From positions 1-18,787 of the forward strand of contig JAVBJW010000054.1 of the NCBI GenBank assembly GCA_031546805.1: a stretch of DNA of 18,787 nucleotides. The letters run 5' to 3'. The first letter of the stretch is position 1; each line of letters starts with the position of its first letter. Origin of the DNA: Mesenet sp031546805. GTDB taxonomy: Bacteria; Pseudomonadota; Alphaproteobacteria; Rickettsiales; Anaplasmataceae. The notes beneath the pieces are model-generated. The model was not told the origin of the DNA. It saw only the letters and a program-made list of their open reading frames with translations, and searched no databases. Below are positions 1-8,067 of the stretch, piece by piece. A program made the translations under genes and the position numbers.

Positions 1-164
1 TCTATATCTTCTGACACTCTGTTTGCCTTACTTATTTCATGTAATTCCACCGTTATCATATAACTCCTTGTATCGATAAACTTGAATACTCCTTTACTTT
101 GCATTCTTGTGATACATTCCCTAGTTGTTTTTCTAAATCCTAGTTTTGTTTGTATTGTACTCAT
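1..164 (-). CDS. Hypothetical protein, 3' end beyond the window edge
   Basis: An open frame on the minus strand starts at an ATG at 164 and is still open at base 1, so at least 54 residues are visible. The protein begins MSTIQTKLGFRKTT and contains a short charged middle part (RMQSKGVFKFIDTRSY); it has no signal peptide or membrane segment. The start is chosen because AAGGA lies 9 bases upstream. Another in-frame ATG at 173 sits too close to that AAGGA, and a stop codon just precedes it. I do not recognise the family. It could be an intact gene or the 5' part of a decayed one, since the next 200 bases hold transposon debris. Confidence 0.5.
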   Translation of the reverse strand, partial: MSTIQTKLGFRKTTRECITRMQSKGVFKFIDTRSYMITVELHEISKANRVSEDI

Positions 165-284
165 TTCTAACATTCCTTATTTTTTGTTACTTTTAACTTA
201 CTTGTTCTAAGTGTCACATCAAGTCTTATTTAGTACAGTTTATAACTATGGAAGTTTCAGTAGTGGATTTTATAACTCAGGTAG

Positions 285-345
285 TGTAGTTATTCCAGCT
301 GAGCAAGCACAATTGTTCCATCAATTATTGCAACTTCTAAAGTAG
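285..345 (-). pseudogene. Short IS5-family transposase scrap
   Basis: Read on the minus strand this stretch encodes VAIIDGTIV and then, after a frame change, ACSAG. The larger transposase remnant at 4545-5215 encodes VAIIDGTIIRAYSAG at the equivalent place, and the two DNA segments align closely base by base. The IIDGT block is the region of the first catalytic aspartate in IS5-type DDE transposases. Only about 60 bases are recognisable, so this is a vestige. The plus strand of the same bases also reads as the end of an open frame (211-345), which weakens but does not overturn this call. Confidence 0.5.
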
Positions 346-353
346 AAATATAG

Positions 354-1307
354 CTAATTTTTTTTATAAATTTTTAAGTATTCTGGCACAATACTTTCCA
401 TTGGTGTTGCTCTTATTTTAGCTTCTTCTAGGTCACGTGATTTTTCAAAATTACTATTATTACATAAAAATTTTATTTGATCTCTAGTTATTAAAGGCTC
501 AATATTTCCTGTGATTGGTTTAAGAAGGAGAGAAATAAGTTTGAACTCGCAAATAAATGCAATCAACTTTGCGATTGGCAAAGGTATATTGATTAACAAA
601 CATCTTCTACTTGTAACGCTTAAAATAAATTTCAAAAGATTTTTCATAGAATATACCTTAGCACCACCAATGGAATATAATTTTTTATCGTGCGTTTTTA
701 ATCCCATCACGTAACAGGTAAACCTAGCTAAATCATCTACATAAATAGGCTGAAATTTCATTTTACCACCGTTAATTAATGGTAAAAAAGGTAACATACA
801 TGCTAATTTTGCAAACTTGTTGAAAAAATTATCTTCTTCTCCAAATACTAAACTAGATCTGATTATTATTGCTTCTGGAAAAGCAGAAGTTACAGCTGTT
901 TCACCTAGAAGTTTACTTTGAGCATATTTTGAAGTATAATTACCTTCTATTCCCATAACAGAAAAATGTATCATAAGTGGTATATCATTTGCCTTTGCTG
1001 CTCTTGCAACTTTCTCTGCAGCACTTACATGCACTGTAGAAAAAGTTTGTGTACTTGATTCATTGAGAATGCCTACTAGATTTATTACAACGTCACATCC
1101 TTTAATATGCTTTGATATCACTTCTTCATCTAAGATATAACCACTGACTGCTATTATTTGCCCAGGATGGCCACATAACTTAAACTCTTTTATCTTTTCT
1201 TGATTTCTGGTAAATACCTTTATGACGTAACCTAAGTTTGCTAGACGCTTTACTATATACTTTCCTATAAAGCCACTACCACCAAATATTATGACTTGTT
1301 TTGTCAT
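354..1307 (-). CDS. NDUFA9-like atypical short-chain dehydrogenase (complex I-associated family)
   Basis: This 317-residue protein has an N-terminal Rossmann fold with the dinucleotide-binding motif GGSGFIG at residues 9-15 and an FTRN segment after the second strand. A YAQSK sequence lies at 128-132 in the position of the YxxxK pair of the SDR superfamily. Its overall layout is that of the atypical SDR group containing mitochondrial NDUFA9, whose members bind NAD(P)H and associate with respiratory complex I in alphaproteobacteria and mitochondria. Such proteins are usually considered structural or assembly subunits, so catalysis is not implied. The open frame extends to a TTG at 1316, but the ATG at 1307 puts the Rossmann strand right at the N terminus and is preferred. 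No clear ribosome binding site is visible. It lies downstream of mtaB on the same strand with about 210 bases between them, so it is probably transcribed separately. Confidence 0.85.
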   Translation of the reverse strand: MTKQVIIFGGSGFIGKYIVKRLANLGYVIKVFTRNQEKIKEFKLCGHPGQIIAVSGYILDEEVISKHIKGCDVVINLVGILNESSTQTFSTVHVSAAEKVARAAKANDIPLMIHFSVMGIEGNYTSKYAQSKLLGETAVTSAFPEAIIIRSSLVFGEEDNFFNKFAKLACMLPFLPLINGGKMKFQPIYVDDLARFTCYVMGLKTHDKKLYSIGGAKVYSMKNLLKFILSVTSRRCLLINIPLPIAKLIAFICEFKLISLLLKPITGNIEPLITRDQIKFLCNNSNFEKSRDLEEAKIRATPMESIVPEYLKIYKKN

Positions 1308-1524
1308 ATTAACCAAGACATGATAAGAGATTATAAGTTACATACTTTTAAACACTAATGCAATACGAACCAAAAGAAGTAGAGTAACTTGTTATAAAAA
1401 ATAATAATTGCTTAATATTCTAATTAAATTAGTACATAATGATAAATACATTTATGTCACTATAAGAAATGCTTGCACATAAGTAGAGAAACTTAATATT
1501 TCTTGATTTAACTATTCGCAAAAC

Positions 1525-2754
1525 TTATTTTCCAAACAGATAATTATCAATTACATCAATAATTTTCACTTTTGTAATGCTTTTTATTGCAACATCTTGT
1601 TCAAATTTAACAAGAGCAAAATTTTCTGCCCTTCCTAAGTATTGTTGTTCGACTAAAATATTTTGCCAAGAATTCACTAATGATCTATTGAATTTTTCAA
1701 GTCTTATTTTACCTAACTCTCTCAAATAACTTGCTCTTTCTTTGCGTAGATGTAATGGCACTTGCGGCATTCTTTCAGCAGGTGTATTTTTTCTGCTTGA
1801 ATATGGAAAGACATGTAAATAAGTAGCATCAATTTCTTCTAAAAGGCTTACGGTATCTTGGAACATTTGATCACTCTCTGTTGGAAATCCAGTGATAATA
1901 TCAGCCCCGAAAGTAATGTTGTGCCTATGCTTTTTAACTTTTTGACAAAACGTGATCGTTTGCTCTCTACTGTGACGACGCTTCATTCTTTTTAGTATTA
2001 AATCATTTCCCGATTGTAAACTTAAATGCAAGTGTGGCATAAGTCGCGGTTCCTGCATTATTAGCTCCAATAGTTCATCGTTGACTTCTGCTATGTCTAT
2101 TGATGATAACCTTAGTCTCTTAAGTTCTGGCACTTCTGTTAGCACTCTTTTTGCCATCAAACCTAAAGAAGGCTTGCCAAATAAATCTGTACCAAAATCT
2201 GTTATATCAACTCCTGTGAATACTATTTCTTGGTAACCATTTTCAAGAAATACCCTTATTTGTTTAACAATATTATTGATTGGTACAGAGCGATTACTAC
2301 CCCTTGCTTGAGTAATCGAACAAAAGGTACAGCTATGATTGCAGCCATTTTGAATTTCTATAAAAGCTCTTGCTTTATCGGCAAAGCTATTAATCAAAGG
2401 AAGATGAAGCTTACGCGCATCATCTATATTACTTACCATAATTTTTTCACTATTAGGTAAATAATTCTCATAATTTAACTTATCATCATTACCAAGTACT
2501 TGAGTAACACCAGGAATTTTTATATAAGATTCTGGATCAAGTTGCACAGCACAACCAACTACTATAATTTCAGTAATTGGGTTTTGTTTGTGAATTTTAC
2601 GTATTTTTTGTTTTACCTGACGTTCTGCTTCATTTGTTACAGCGCAACTATGCACTACAATTACATTATCTCTATTTGCTTTCTTTAGAGAATCTTTAAT
2701 TAATTCACTTTCATAAAAGTTAAGACGACAACCAAATGTTACTATTTCATTCAT
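1525..2754 (-). CDS. mtaB: tRNA t6A37 methylthiotransferase MtaB
   Basis: This radical-SAM enzyme of 409 residues is of normal family length. The N-terminal methylthiotransferase domain carries three cluster-ligand cysteines at 9 (FGCRLN), 37 (HSCAVTNEAERQ) and 68 (VVGCAVQ). The radical-SAM domain carries CNHSCTFC with cysteines at 138, 142 and 145. The GCRLN and CAVTNEAERQVKQ signatures fit the MtaB branch better than MiaB or RimO. MtaB adds a methylthio group to N6-threonylcarbamoyl-A37 in tRNAs decoding ANN codons, using two iron-sulfur clusters and SAM. The C-terminal part (about 350-409) sits where the TRAM-like domain is expected. The ATG start at 2754 gives the canonical N terminus. 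The gene is divergent from lysC, with 155 bases between the two starts that must hold both promoters. Confidence 0.93.
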   Translation of the reverse strand: MNEIVTFGCRLNFYESELIKDSLKKANRDNVIVVHSCAVTNEAERQVKQKIRKIHKQNPITEIIVVGCAVQLDPESYIKIPGVTQVLGNDDKLNYENYLPNSEKIMVSNIDDARKLHLPLINSFADKARAFIEIQNGCNHSCTFCSITQARGSNRSVPINNIVKQIRVFLENGYQEIVFTGVDITDFGTDLFGKPSLGLMAKRVLTEVPELKRLRLSSIDIAEVNDELLELIMQEPRLMPHLHLSLQSGNDLILKRMKRRHSREQTITFCQKVKKHRHNITFGADIITGFPTESDQMFQDTVSLLEEIDATYLHVFPYSSRKNTPAERMPQVPLHLRKERASYLRELGKIRLEKFNRSLVNSWQNILVEQQYLGRAENFALVKFEQDVAIKSITKVKIIDVIDNYLFGK

Positions 2755-2909
2755 AAGGTACAGAAAATAATTAGTACTACATTATAAATACTATACTTTC
2801 CTATAGCCTTCAAATGATTGTTGAATTCTGTTTAAGAACTTATATATAAATTGCATACAAGATAAATTTACAGATAAACTTTATAATTAAGGGTTTTTTA
2901 TTTCACAGT

Positions 2910-4160
2910 ATGAATAATATTCTTGTTAAGAAATTTGGTGGTACTTCTGTAGCTGATTTAAGTTGTATATCTCATGTTGCTAAGTTAATCAGTGAAGATG
3001 TTAAAAAAGGTAATCATGTAGTTGTAGTAGTATCTGCAATGGCTGATTTTACAGATGAAATGATTAGTAAGATAACGCAAATTTCAAATCTAGCTTTTAG
3101 TGAGCAAGAGTTATCAGAATGTGATGTTGTACTATCTATTGGTGAACAAATCTCTTGTGGTTTATTGGCTCTAACTCTACAATCTATCGGTATTAAAGCA
3201 AGGTCATGGCTTGGCTGGCAGTTGCCTATTGTTACTGACTGTTCATATGGGAAAGCAAGAATTGAAGATATTCATGTTGACAAGTTAAAGGAATCTTTTA
3301 AAAGCTATTCGGTAGCTATTATTGCTGGGTTTCAAGGAACATGCAATGATAGGATTACAACTTTAGGTAGGGGCGGATCAGACACATCAGCAGTGGCCTT
3401 AGCTGCAGCTTTAAATACAAGAATATGTGACATTTATACTGATGTTGATGGAATATATACTGCTGATCCCAATATTGTCCCAAAAGCAAAAAAACTTGAC
3501 TGTATTTCTTATGATGAAATGTTAGAAATGTCGTCCTTAGGGGCCAAAGTTCTACAGATACGCTGTGTTGAACTTGCAATGAAGTACAACATAAAAATAC
3601 GTATATTATCTACTTTTACAAGGGGTGAAGGCACATTTTTATTAAGTGAGGAGGAAGTTATGGAAAAAAATTTAATTACAGGTATTACATGTAATGTAGA
3701 TGAAGCAAGTATAACCATAAAAAAAGTTTCAAGTTCTTCTGGTCTTTTGTCTGTTTTTGGACCTATTGCCCATGCTAACATAAATGTTGATATGATAGCT
3801 CAAAACATGAACGCTATTGATGGAAAAAACGATATTACCTTCACCATACAGAAATCTGATGTCAATGAAACTAAAAATTTACTAGAAAAAAATAGAGACA
3901 AAATTTTATACGATAATTTATCTATTAACGAGTCTATTGCTAAGGTCTCCATAATTGGAATTGGAATGCTATCACATTCTGGTGTTGCATATCAGATGTT
4001 TAAAACTCTAAATGAAAAGGGAATTAATATATTGGCGGTTACAACATCAGAGATAAAAATTAGCGTTCTAATTCCAGAAGACTATGCAGAACTTGCAGTA
4101 AGAGCCCTACATACTGTATACGGTTTAGATTGTGGTAGTAAAAGTTCCTCAGAGGAGTGA
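2910..4160 (+). CDS. lysC: Aspartate kinase (aspartokinase)
   Basis: This 416-residue protein has the standard length of a monofunctional aspartokinase. It phosphorylates L-aspartate with ATP, the first step toward diaminopimelate, lysine and threonine. The N-terminal amino-acid-kinase domain shows KFGGTS at 8-13 and GRGGSDTSA at 153-161, followed by the YTDVDGIYTADPNIV block. The C-terminal third (about 265-410) looks like the tandem ACT domains that give feedback control; SSSSGLLSVFG marks the first. In Wolbachia-like bacteria the pathway mainly supplies meso-diaminopimelate, which is general knowledge and not shown here. The start is an ATG without a strong ribosome binding site (AAGGG lies too far upstream). 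The gene stands alone, divergent from mtaB and followed by gene debris. Confidence 0.95.
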   Translation: MNNILVKKFGGTSVADLSCISHVAKLISEDVKKGNHVVVVVSAMADFTDEMISKITQISNLAFSEQELSECDVVLSIGEQISCGLLALTLQSIGIKARSWLGWQLPIVTDCSYGKARIEDIHVDKLKESFKSYSVAIIAGFQGTCNDRITTLGRGGSDTSAVALAAALNTRICDIYTDVDGIYTADPNIVPKAKKLDCISYDEMLEMSSLGAKVLQIRCVELAMKYNIKIRILSTFTRGEGTFLLSEEEVMEKNLITGITCNVDEASITIKKVSSSSGLLSVFGPIAHANINVDMIAQNMNAIDGKNDITFTIQKSDVNETKNLLEKNRDKILYDNLSINESIAKVSIIGIGMLSHSGVAYQMFKTLNEKGINILAVTTSEIKISVLIPEDYAELAVRALHTVYGLDCGSKSSSEE

Positions 4161-4181
4161 GATTTTTTGTTTTTATAGTGA

Positions 4182-4310
4182 GAGAGTTTACTTTTTCAGA
4201 TATTAGATAATAGATGTTATAGTGAATGGGAAAACATAGAATGGAAGAAAAAGGATAAATTTTGTCAGTTTTTAGGTCGCATGGAGGAAGAATGCATGAT
4301 TATTGAATAA
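4182..4310 (+). pseudogene. Orphan coding scrap, 42 codons
   Basis: This stop-to-stop frame directly downstream of lysC encodes charged, protein-like sequence (for example EWENIEWKKKDKFCQFLG and RMEEECMIIE). It has no upstream start codon, only an internal ATG. The composition looks like the end of a former gene rather than random AT-rich DNA. I do not recognise it. It may be a 3' vestige of a gene disrupted by the insertion element to its right. Confidence 0.3.
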
Positions 4311-4405
4311 GGAGGTAGAAAAAACTTCTTCCAATAAATAGTATAAAATTTAATATAAATATTTGGTATTTATATAATGTTTTATATTAGATGAGATTTA
4401 AGTGA

Positions 4406-4549
4406 AATAAGAAAGAATTAGAAGAAGTTATATTTGATTACTTAGATAATGAAGGTAATCGTGATGGAGTAAAAAAGTTGCTTGTGATTGTATTCGGCCA
4501 TATAAACAAAATTTTAGAGAAGCCAAATAAGTGCTCAGACAAAGTTTAA
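4406..4549 (+). pseudogene. Orphan coding scrap, 47 codons
   Basis: The frame follows a TGA and reads through KKELEEVIFDYLDNEGNRD and then GVKKLLVIVFGHINK to a TAA at 4547. The helical pattern resembles the N-terminal helix of repeat proteins in this group, but there is no acceptable start codon and the family is not recognised. Its 3' end abuts the decayed IS5 transposase, so it may have been truncated by that insertion. Confidence 0.3.
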
Positions 4550-5215
4550 AAAGCCCATTCTGCAGTCTTGTCAAATCTGGAGAAAATACGTCTAAAATGC
4601 TTGATTTTTCCGAAAAAACATTAGATCAGGTGCCGTTCTTTGTAAATATGCTTATCGTAGTATCTTTCGGTTCTGTTTTGGTGGATCTCACATTTCTTAT
4701 TTTCAAGACTAGCCACAAACACATCGCTGTCATAGCCATTATCTGCTACTACAGTAAAATTGTAGATATTTGTTGTAGACATTTTTCGTTAATACTTCAG
4801 CCTGTGTAATTTCATTTCTTTGACAGTATGAATTTTAGTGATTTCCAAGCACATCTATCAAGGAATTTGGGGGCATTTTAATTGTTTTACTGTGTCCCCT
4901 TGATCCTTGGAGTCTTTTTGTATATCCAGCTGAATATGCACGTATTATTGTCCCATCAATTATGGCAACTTCCTAAATTAGGTTCATGTTTGGTATACTC
5001 GAATAACTTTTTCCAATTTCGCACCACCTTTAAAATTTTTTATGTATACTCCTGTAATGACTATAAATTTTCGTCCCCACTTACAGCCACTTCTTACCAT
5101 ATACTACACTGCTTCCATGAATGTTCTTAACCATTTTTCATCTTTCTTGCATATTCTTTTTATGTTTTTTAAAAATACAAAAATTTGTTTCCAATCGTTT
5201 TCTTTTACATATGGT
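4545..5215 (-). pseudogene. Decayed IS5-family transposase (insertion sequence remnant)
   Basis: No single frame is open, but the minus strand read across frames gives an ordered series of transposase blocks. An N-terminal block reads DWKQIFVFLKNIKR, LRTFMEAV and VRSGCKWG. A first-aspartate block reads VAIIDGTIIRAYSAG, followed by LQGSRGHSKTIK. A second-aspartate block reads ADNGYDSDVFVASLE, and the terminal glutamate region is YYDKHIYKERHLI then FFGKIKHFRRIF and RFDKTAEWAF. This order matches IS5-family DDE transposases. At least three in-frame stops and several frameshifts interrupt it, and the glutamate position reads HLI followed by a stop where active copies have HLIE. The element is inactive. 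I could not define terminal inverted repeats or target duplications. Plus-strand open frames across this area are shadows. Confidence 0.85.
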
Positions 5216-5366
5216 AGTTTTCCTTTATGCTAAACTCCCGCTTTCCCATACCTTTGCTACGTTTCCTTCTTATCTCTATTGTGTTTTTTGTTCTCATGGG
5301 CTAAGCAAATCTAAAATAACAACTTATCACTACCACTTAGCTAAAAAAATAATTTTAACTTTCTAT

Positions 5367-6644
5367 TTAAGCACCAGGAGCCTTCACTTTATCTTTGTTG
5401 TTTTTTAATATCGTATTATTATAGTCCGTTTCTCCATCATCTTCATATTGGTTATTTAGTTCTTTTTCTCTTTTAGAAAAATTTTCTATTATAGCTGCTA
5501 TATGTTCAGCTCTGTTATCCCTTGCAAATTCTTCTGCCGTTTTCCCTTGATTATTTAAAATAGAAAAATCTATATTTTTATTTTCTAGTAGTTTTTCTAT
5601 TAATTTTTTATTAAGAAGCACAGCAGCTGCGTGTAAAGCGGTGTTGCCATCTTTTTTATTCCTAATATTAATATTCAATCTTTTGTCTTTTAAAAGCAAA
5701 TCTATCATATTGTAATATTGCTCTTCTTCTATAGAATTATTTATTACCATGCCACTAATAATATCCATTAAAAGTGTGTTGCCATCGTAATCCATGGCAT
5801 TTATATCAGCCATCATCTCTAATGCTTGCTTAAATTCTCTAAAGCTTACATTACGCACAGCTTCTCTGGCATCTTTCTGATAAGCATTTTCTTTATTTTG
5901 ATATTCTTTTTCAATTTGATATCCAGTATCTTCTTCTGCACTGTCTTTGAGTACGTATCCTCTACCCCAAACAGTCTCTATGTGACTTTTATTATTGTTA
6001 GCATTCATTAATTTCTTACGTAGTTTACACATAAATACATCTACTATTTTGCTATCTGAAGGTTCGTCAAGACCATTATAAAGATGATTTAAGAATACTT
6101 CTTTTGTTAGAACTGTTCCCTTGCGTAAGGCCAGCAACTCAATCATAGCATACTCTTTATTTGTTAATTGTATAACTTTAAATTTATCATTTCCTTGATC
6201 AACCTCAACTGTACGATGATCAAAGTTAACAATAATATTACCAGTACGTACTATAGATTCAGGATGACCTGTAGTACGTCGTATTATAGCGTTAATACGT
6301 GCTAACAACTCACATCTATCAAAAGGCTTAACCAGATAATCGTCAGCACCAAAGTTAAGACCCTTAGCTTTTTGCCCTGATGCACTTATGCATGAAATTA
6401 TGAATATTGGAACATTTATTTTTGCATTTCTTAATCTCAGCAAAATATCATAACCATCAGTATCACCTGGTAGATGTATGTCCAAAATCACCATATCATA
6501 CTGATGATTACCATTCGAAAAAACCATATCATTTCTGTAATCTTGAGCAGAAGTAACAACATCACAAAAATGACCTTCTATAGATAACGTTTTAACGACA
6601 ATACTTGCACTAACTGGATCATCTTCAATTAATAACATACGCAT
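5367..6644 (-). CDS. ctrA: CtrA-type cell-cycle response regulator with C-terminal ankyrin-repeat extension
   Basis: This 425-residue protein is OmpR-type. The receiver domain (1-118) has acidic residues E7-D9, phospho-acceptor D55 in ILDIHLPG and K106 in LVKPF. The winged-helix DNA-binding domain (about 129-224) reads LTNKEYAMIELLALRKGT, TKEVFLNHLY and WGRGYVL, matching the CtrA subfamily closely. CtrA is the alphaproteobacterial master regulator that binds TTAA-N7-TTAA sites. Ordinary homologues end soon after the winged helix at about 230-270 residues. Here a charged linker (225-265) leads in frame to ankyrin-like repeats, roughly 275-309 (DYDGNTLL), 320-352 (KKDGNTALHAAA) and 354-379 (NNQGKTAEEFA), then an acidic-basic tail. 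The ATG at 6644 is chosen over upstream codons because it starts MRMLLIEDD and has GAGG eight bases upstream. It is divergent from gpsA across 407 bases. Confidence 0.92.
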   Translation of the reverse strand: MRMLLIEDDPVSASIVVKTLSIEGHFCDVVTSAQDYRNDMVFSNGNHQYDMVILDIHLPGDTDGYDILLRLRNAKINVPIFIISCISASGQKAKGLNFGADDYLVKPFDRCELLARINAIIRRTTGHPESIVRTGNIIVNFDHRTVEVDQGNDKFKVIQLTNKEYAMIELLALRKGTVLTKEVFLNHLYNGLDEPSDSKIVDVFMCKLRKKLMNANNNKSHIETVWGRGYVLKDSAEEDTGYQIEKEYQNKENAYQKDAREAVRNVSFREFKQALEMMADINAMDYDGNTLLMDIISGMVINNSIEEEQYYNMIDLLLKDKRLNINIRNKKDGNTALHAAAVLLNKKLIEKLLENKNIDFSILNNQGKTAEEFARDNRAEHIAAIIENFSKREKELNNQYEDDGETDYNNTILKNNKDKVKAPGA

Positions 6645-6815
6645 ACTAAAAACCTCATGAAACTTACTATTTTGCAATAGTAGTAATAAATTAATAAAAT
6701 TATAGCTGTAATTAATCTTTATAACTAAAACTTTTATAAAAAACTAGTAATATATAAAATTATGCAATTAAAACATAAATTTATGCAAAAATTGAATTAA
6801 TCGAAATATTTCACC

Positions 6816-6824
6816 TGTTATAAT
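6816..6824 (+). promoter_or_regulatory. Candidate extended -10 promoter element
   Basis: TGTTATAAT is a perfect extended -10 (TG, one base, TATAAT). No convincing -35 hexamer lies 16-18 bases upstream, which is tolerable for extended -10 promoters. It points toward gpsA but would leave a leader of over 200 bases. In DNA this AT-rich the match could be chance. Confidence 0.3.
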
Positions 6825-6903
6825 ATAGTATTAGCATATATAGATTACTTCAGTTCAATCCTCAAGTTGAAATTAAACATTTACTCAATCTAGTCAATAT
6901 ACG

Positions 6904-6918
6904 TTAATAAATTTTTAA
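6904..6918. promoter_or_regulatory. Candidate CtrA binding site, TTAA-N7-TTAA
   Basis: The sequence TTAATAAATTTTTAA has two TTAA half-sites exactly seven bases apart, the known alphaproteobacterial CtrA consensus. It lies between ctrA and gpsA, where autoregulation would be plausible. At this base composition a few such matches are expected by chance per 20 kb, so the position is the main argument. Confidence 0.25.
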
Positions 6919-7051
6919 TAATATTTTTTATATTGAACCCAAATTAATTAAGGATAGGTTGTTTTTATACTACTTGTATTTTTTTTTGCTACCTATATTC
7001 TTTGATATATTTGAGTTTGTTAAGATTAAGTAGTAACTTCAAGGTAGAATA

Positions 7052-8026
7052 GTGGAATCGATATCAATTTTAGGTGCTGGATCATGGGGAACATCATTAG
7101 CAATATCATTAAGTGATAATATTGATATTAAATTATGGTCTCGCAATCAGACTGTGATTGAATCAATAAAGAATTGTAGAGAGAATCATCAGTACTTGCC
7201 AGGTTATCAAATTCCAAGAAATGTCTTAATCACTTCTAGTTTTGATGAAGTAACTGCATCTTCAGTCGTAATTATAGCAGTTCCAACACAATCTTTGCGT
7301 AATTTATGCATTGAGTTAAAAAAACAAAATCCTATAGATGCTCATTTCATTATAGGTTGCAAGGGGATAGAGCAATCAACGCTGATGCTTCCTAGTGAAG
7401 TTGTAAGTGAAATCTTGACTAATAACTCAATTGCAGTTTTATCTGGGCCAAGTTTTGCTTCAGAAATTGGACAAAAACTCCCATGCTTTATAACACTTGC
7501 ATGCGAAAATACTATTGTTAGTTCATTTCTAATATCGAAGTTAAGTAGTAATAACATAAAGCTACATTCAAGTACAGATTTAATTGGAGTGCAAATTTGC
7601 GCTGCACTAAAGAATGTTATTGCTATAGCATGTGGGATTGTTTTAGGACGAGGAATTGGGCATAGTGCTCATGCAGCAATCATAAGCAAAGGTATAGAAG
7701 AAATAAAGACCATGTATTTAGCAAAAATAGGCAATATTAATATAAACACTTTACTTGGTTTGGCGTGTCTAGGAGATTTGGTTATGACTTGCAACGCTTT
7801 AAACTCAAGGAATATGGCTTTTGGTTTTGCTATAGGTAAGGATAATGGTAATGTGCAACAAATTCTATTAGAAAGCAAAGCTGCAATTGAAGGTGCAGCA
7901 ACCGCAAAAGCGGTATCACAATTAGCAGTAAAATTGAACATATCAATGCCAATATGTGAAGCTATTTATAAACTCTTGTATGAAAATGTATCAGTAGAAG
8001 ATACAATATTAAACCTTTTAGAATAA
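7052..8026 (+). CDS. gpsA: Glycerol-3-phosphate dehydrogenase [NAD(P)+]
   Basis: This 324-residue cytoplasmic enzyme has the usual family length. It reduces dihydroxyacetone phosphate to sn-glycerol-3-phosphate, the backbone for phospholipids. The Rossmann motif GAGSWGT lies at 8-14, GCKG with K104 and SGPSFA at 131-136. The catalytic lysine K187 is in ALKNV, GLACLGDLVMTC is at 236-247, and SRN follows. The start codon is GTG at 7052, supported by AAGG seven bases upstream and by the position of the Rossmann strand. It heads a same-strand run with pgpA (41 bases downstream), an acetyltransferase and a PAS protein. The link to pgpA makes sense because both serve phosphatidylglycerol synthesis. 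Confidence 0.95.
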   Translation: MESISILGAGSWGTSLAISLSDNIDIKLWSRNQTVIESIKNCRENHQYLPGYQIPRNVLITSSFDEVTASSVVIIAVPTQSLRNLCIELKKQNPIDAHFIIGCKGIEQSTLMLPSEVVSEILTNNSIAVLSGPSFASEIGQKLPCFITLACENTIVSSFLISKLSSNNIKLHSSTDLIGVQICAALKNVIAIACGIVLGRGIGHSAHAAIISKGIEEIKTMYLAKIGNININTLLGLACLGDLVMTCNALNSRNMAFGFAIGKDNGNVQQILLESKAAIEGAATAKAVSQLAVKLNISMPICEAIYKLLYENVSVEDTILNLLE

Positions 8027-8067
8027 CTTAAATAGATTGTAATTATTTTTAACATATATGAACAAAA

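Larger units (their letters stand above)
6645..7051. other. ctrA-gpsA divergent intergenic region
   Basis: These 407 bases between two divergent genes are extremely AT-rich and hold no open frame that looks like protein. They should contain promoters for both genes. The two sites I could point to are listed separately: an extended -10 element and one TTAA-N7-TTAA sequence. No hairpin terminator, RNA gene or long repeat was seen. Confidence 0.6.

Noticed and set aside
4531..5408. Several plus-strand open frames of 60-95 codons
   Set aside because: They are antisense to the decayed IS5 transposase and to the end of ctrA. Their low-complexity F, S and L-rich composition is that of shadow frames.
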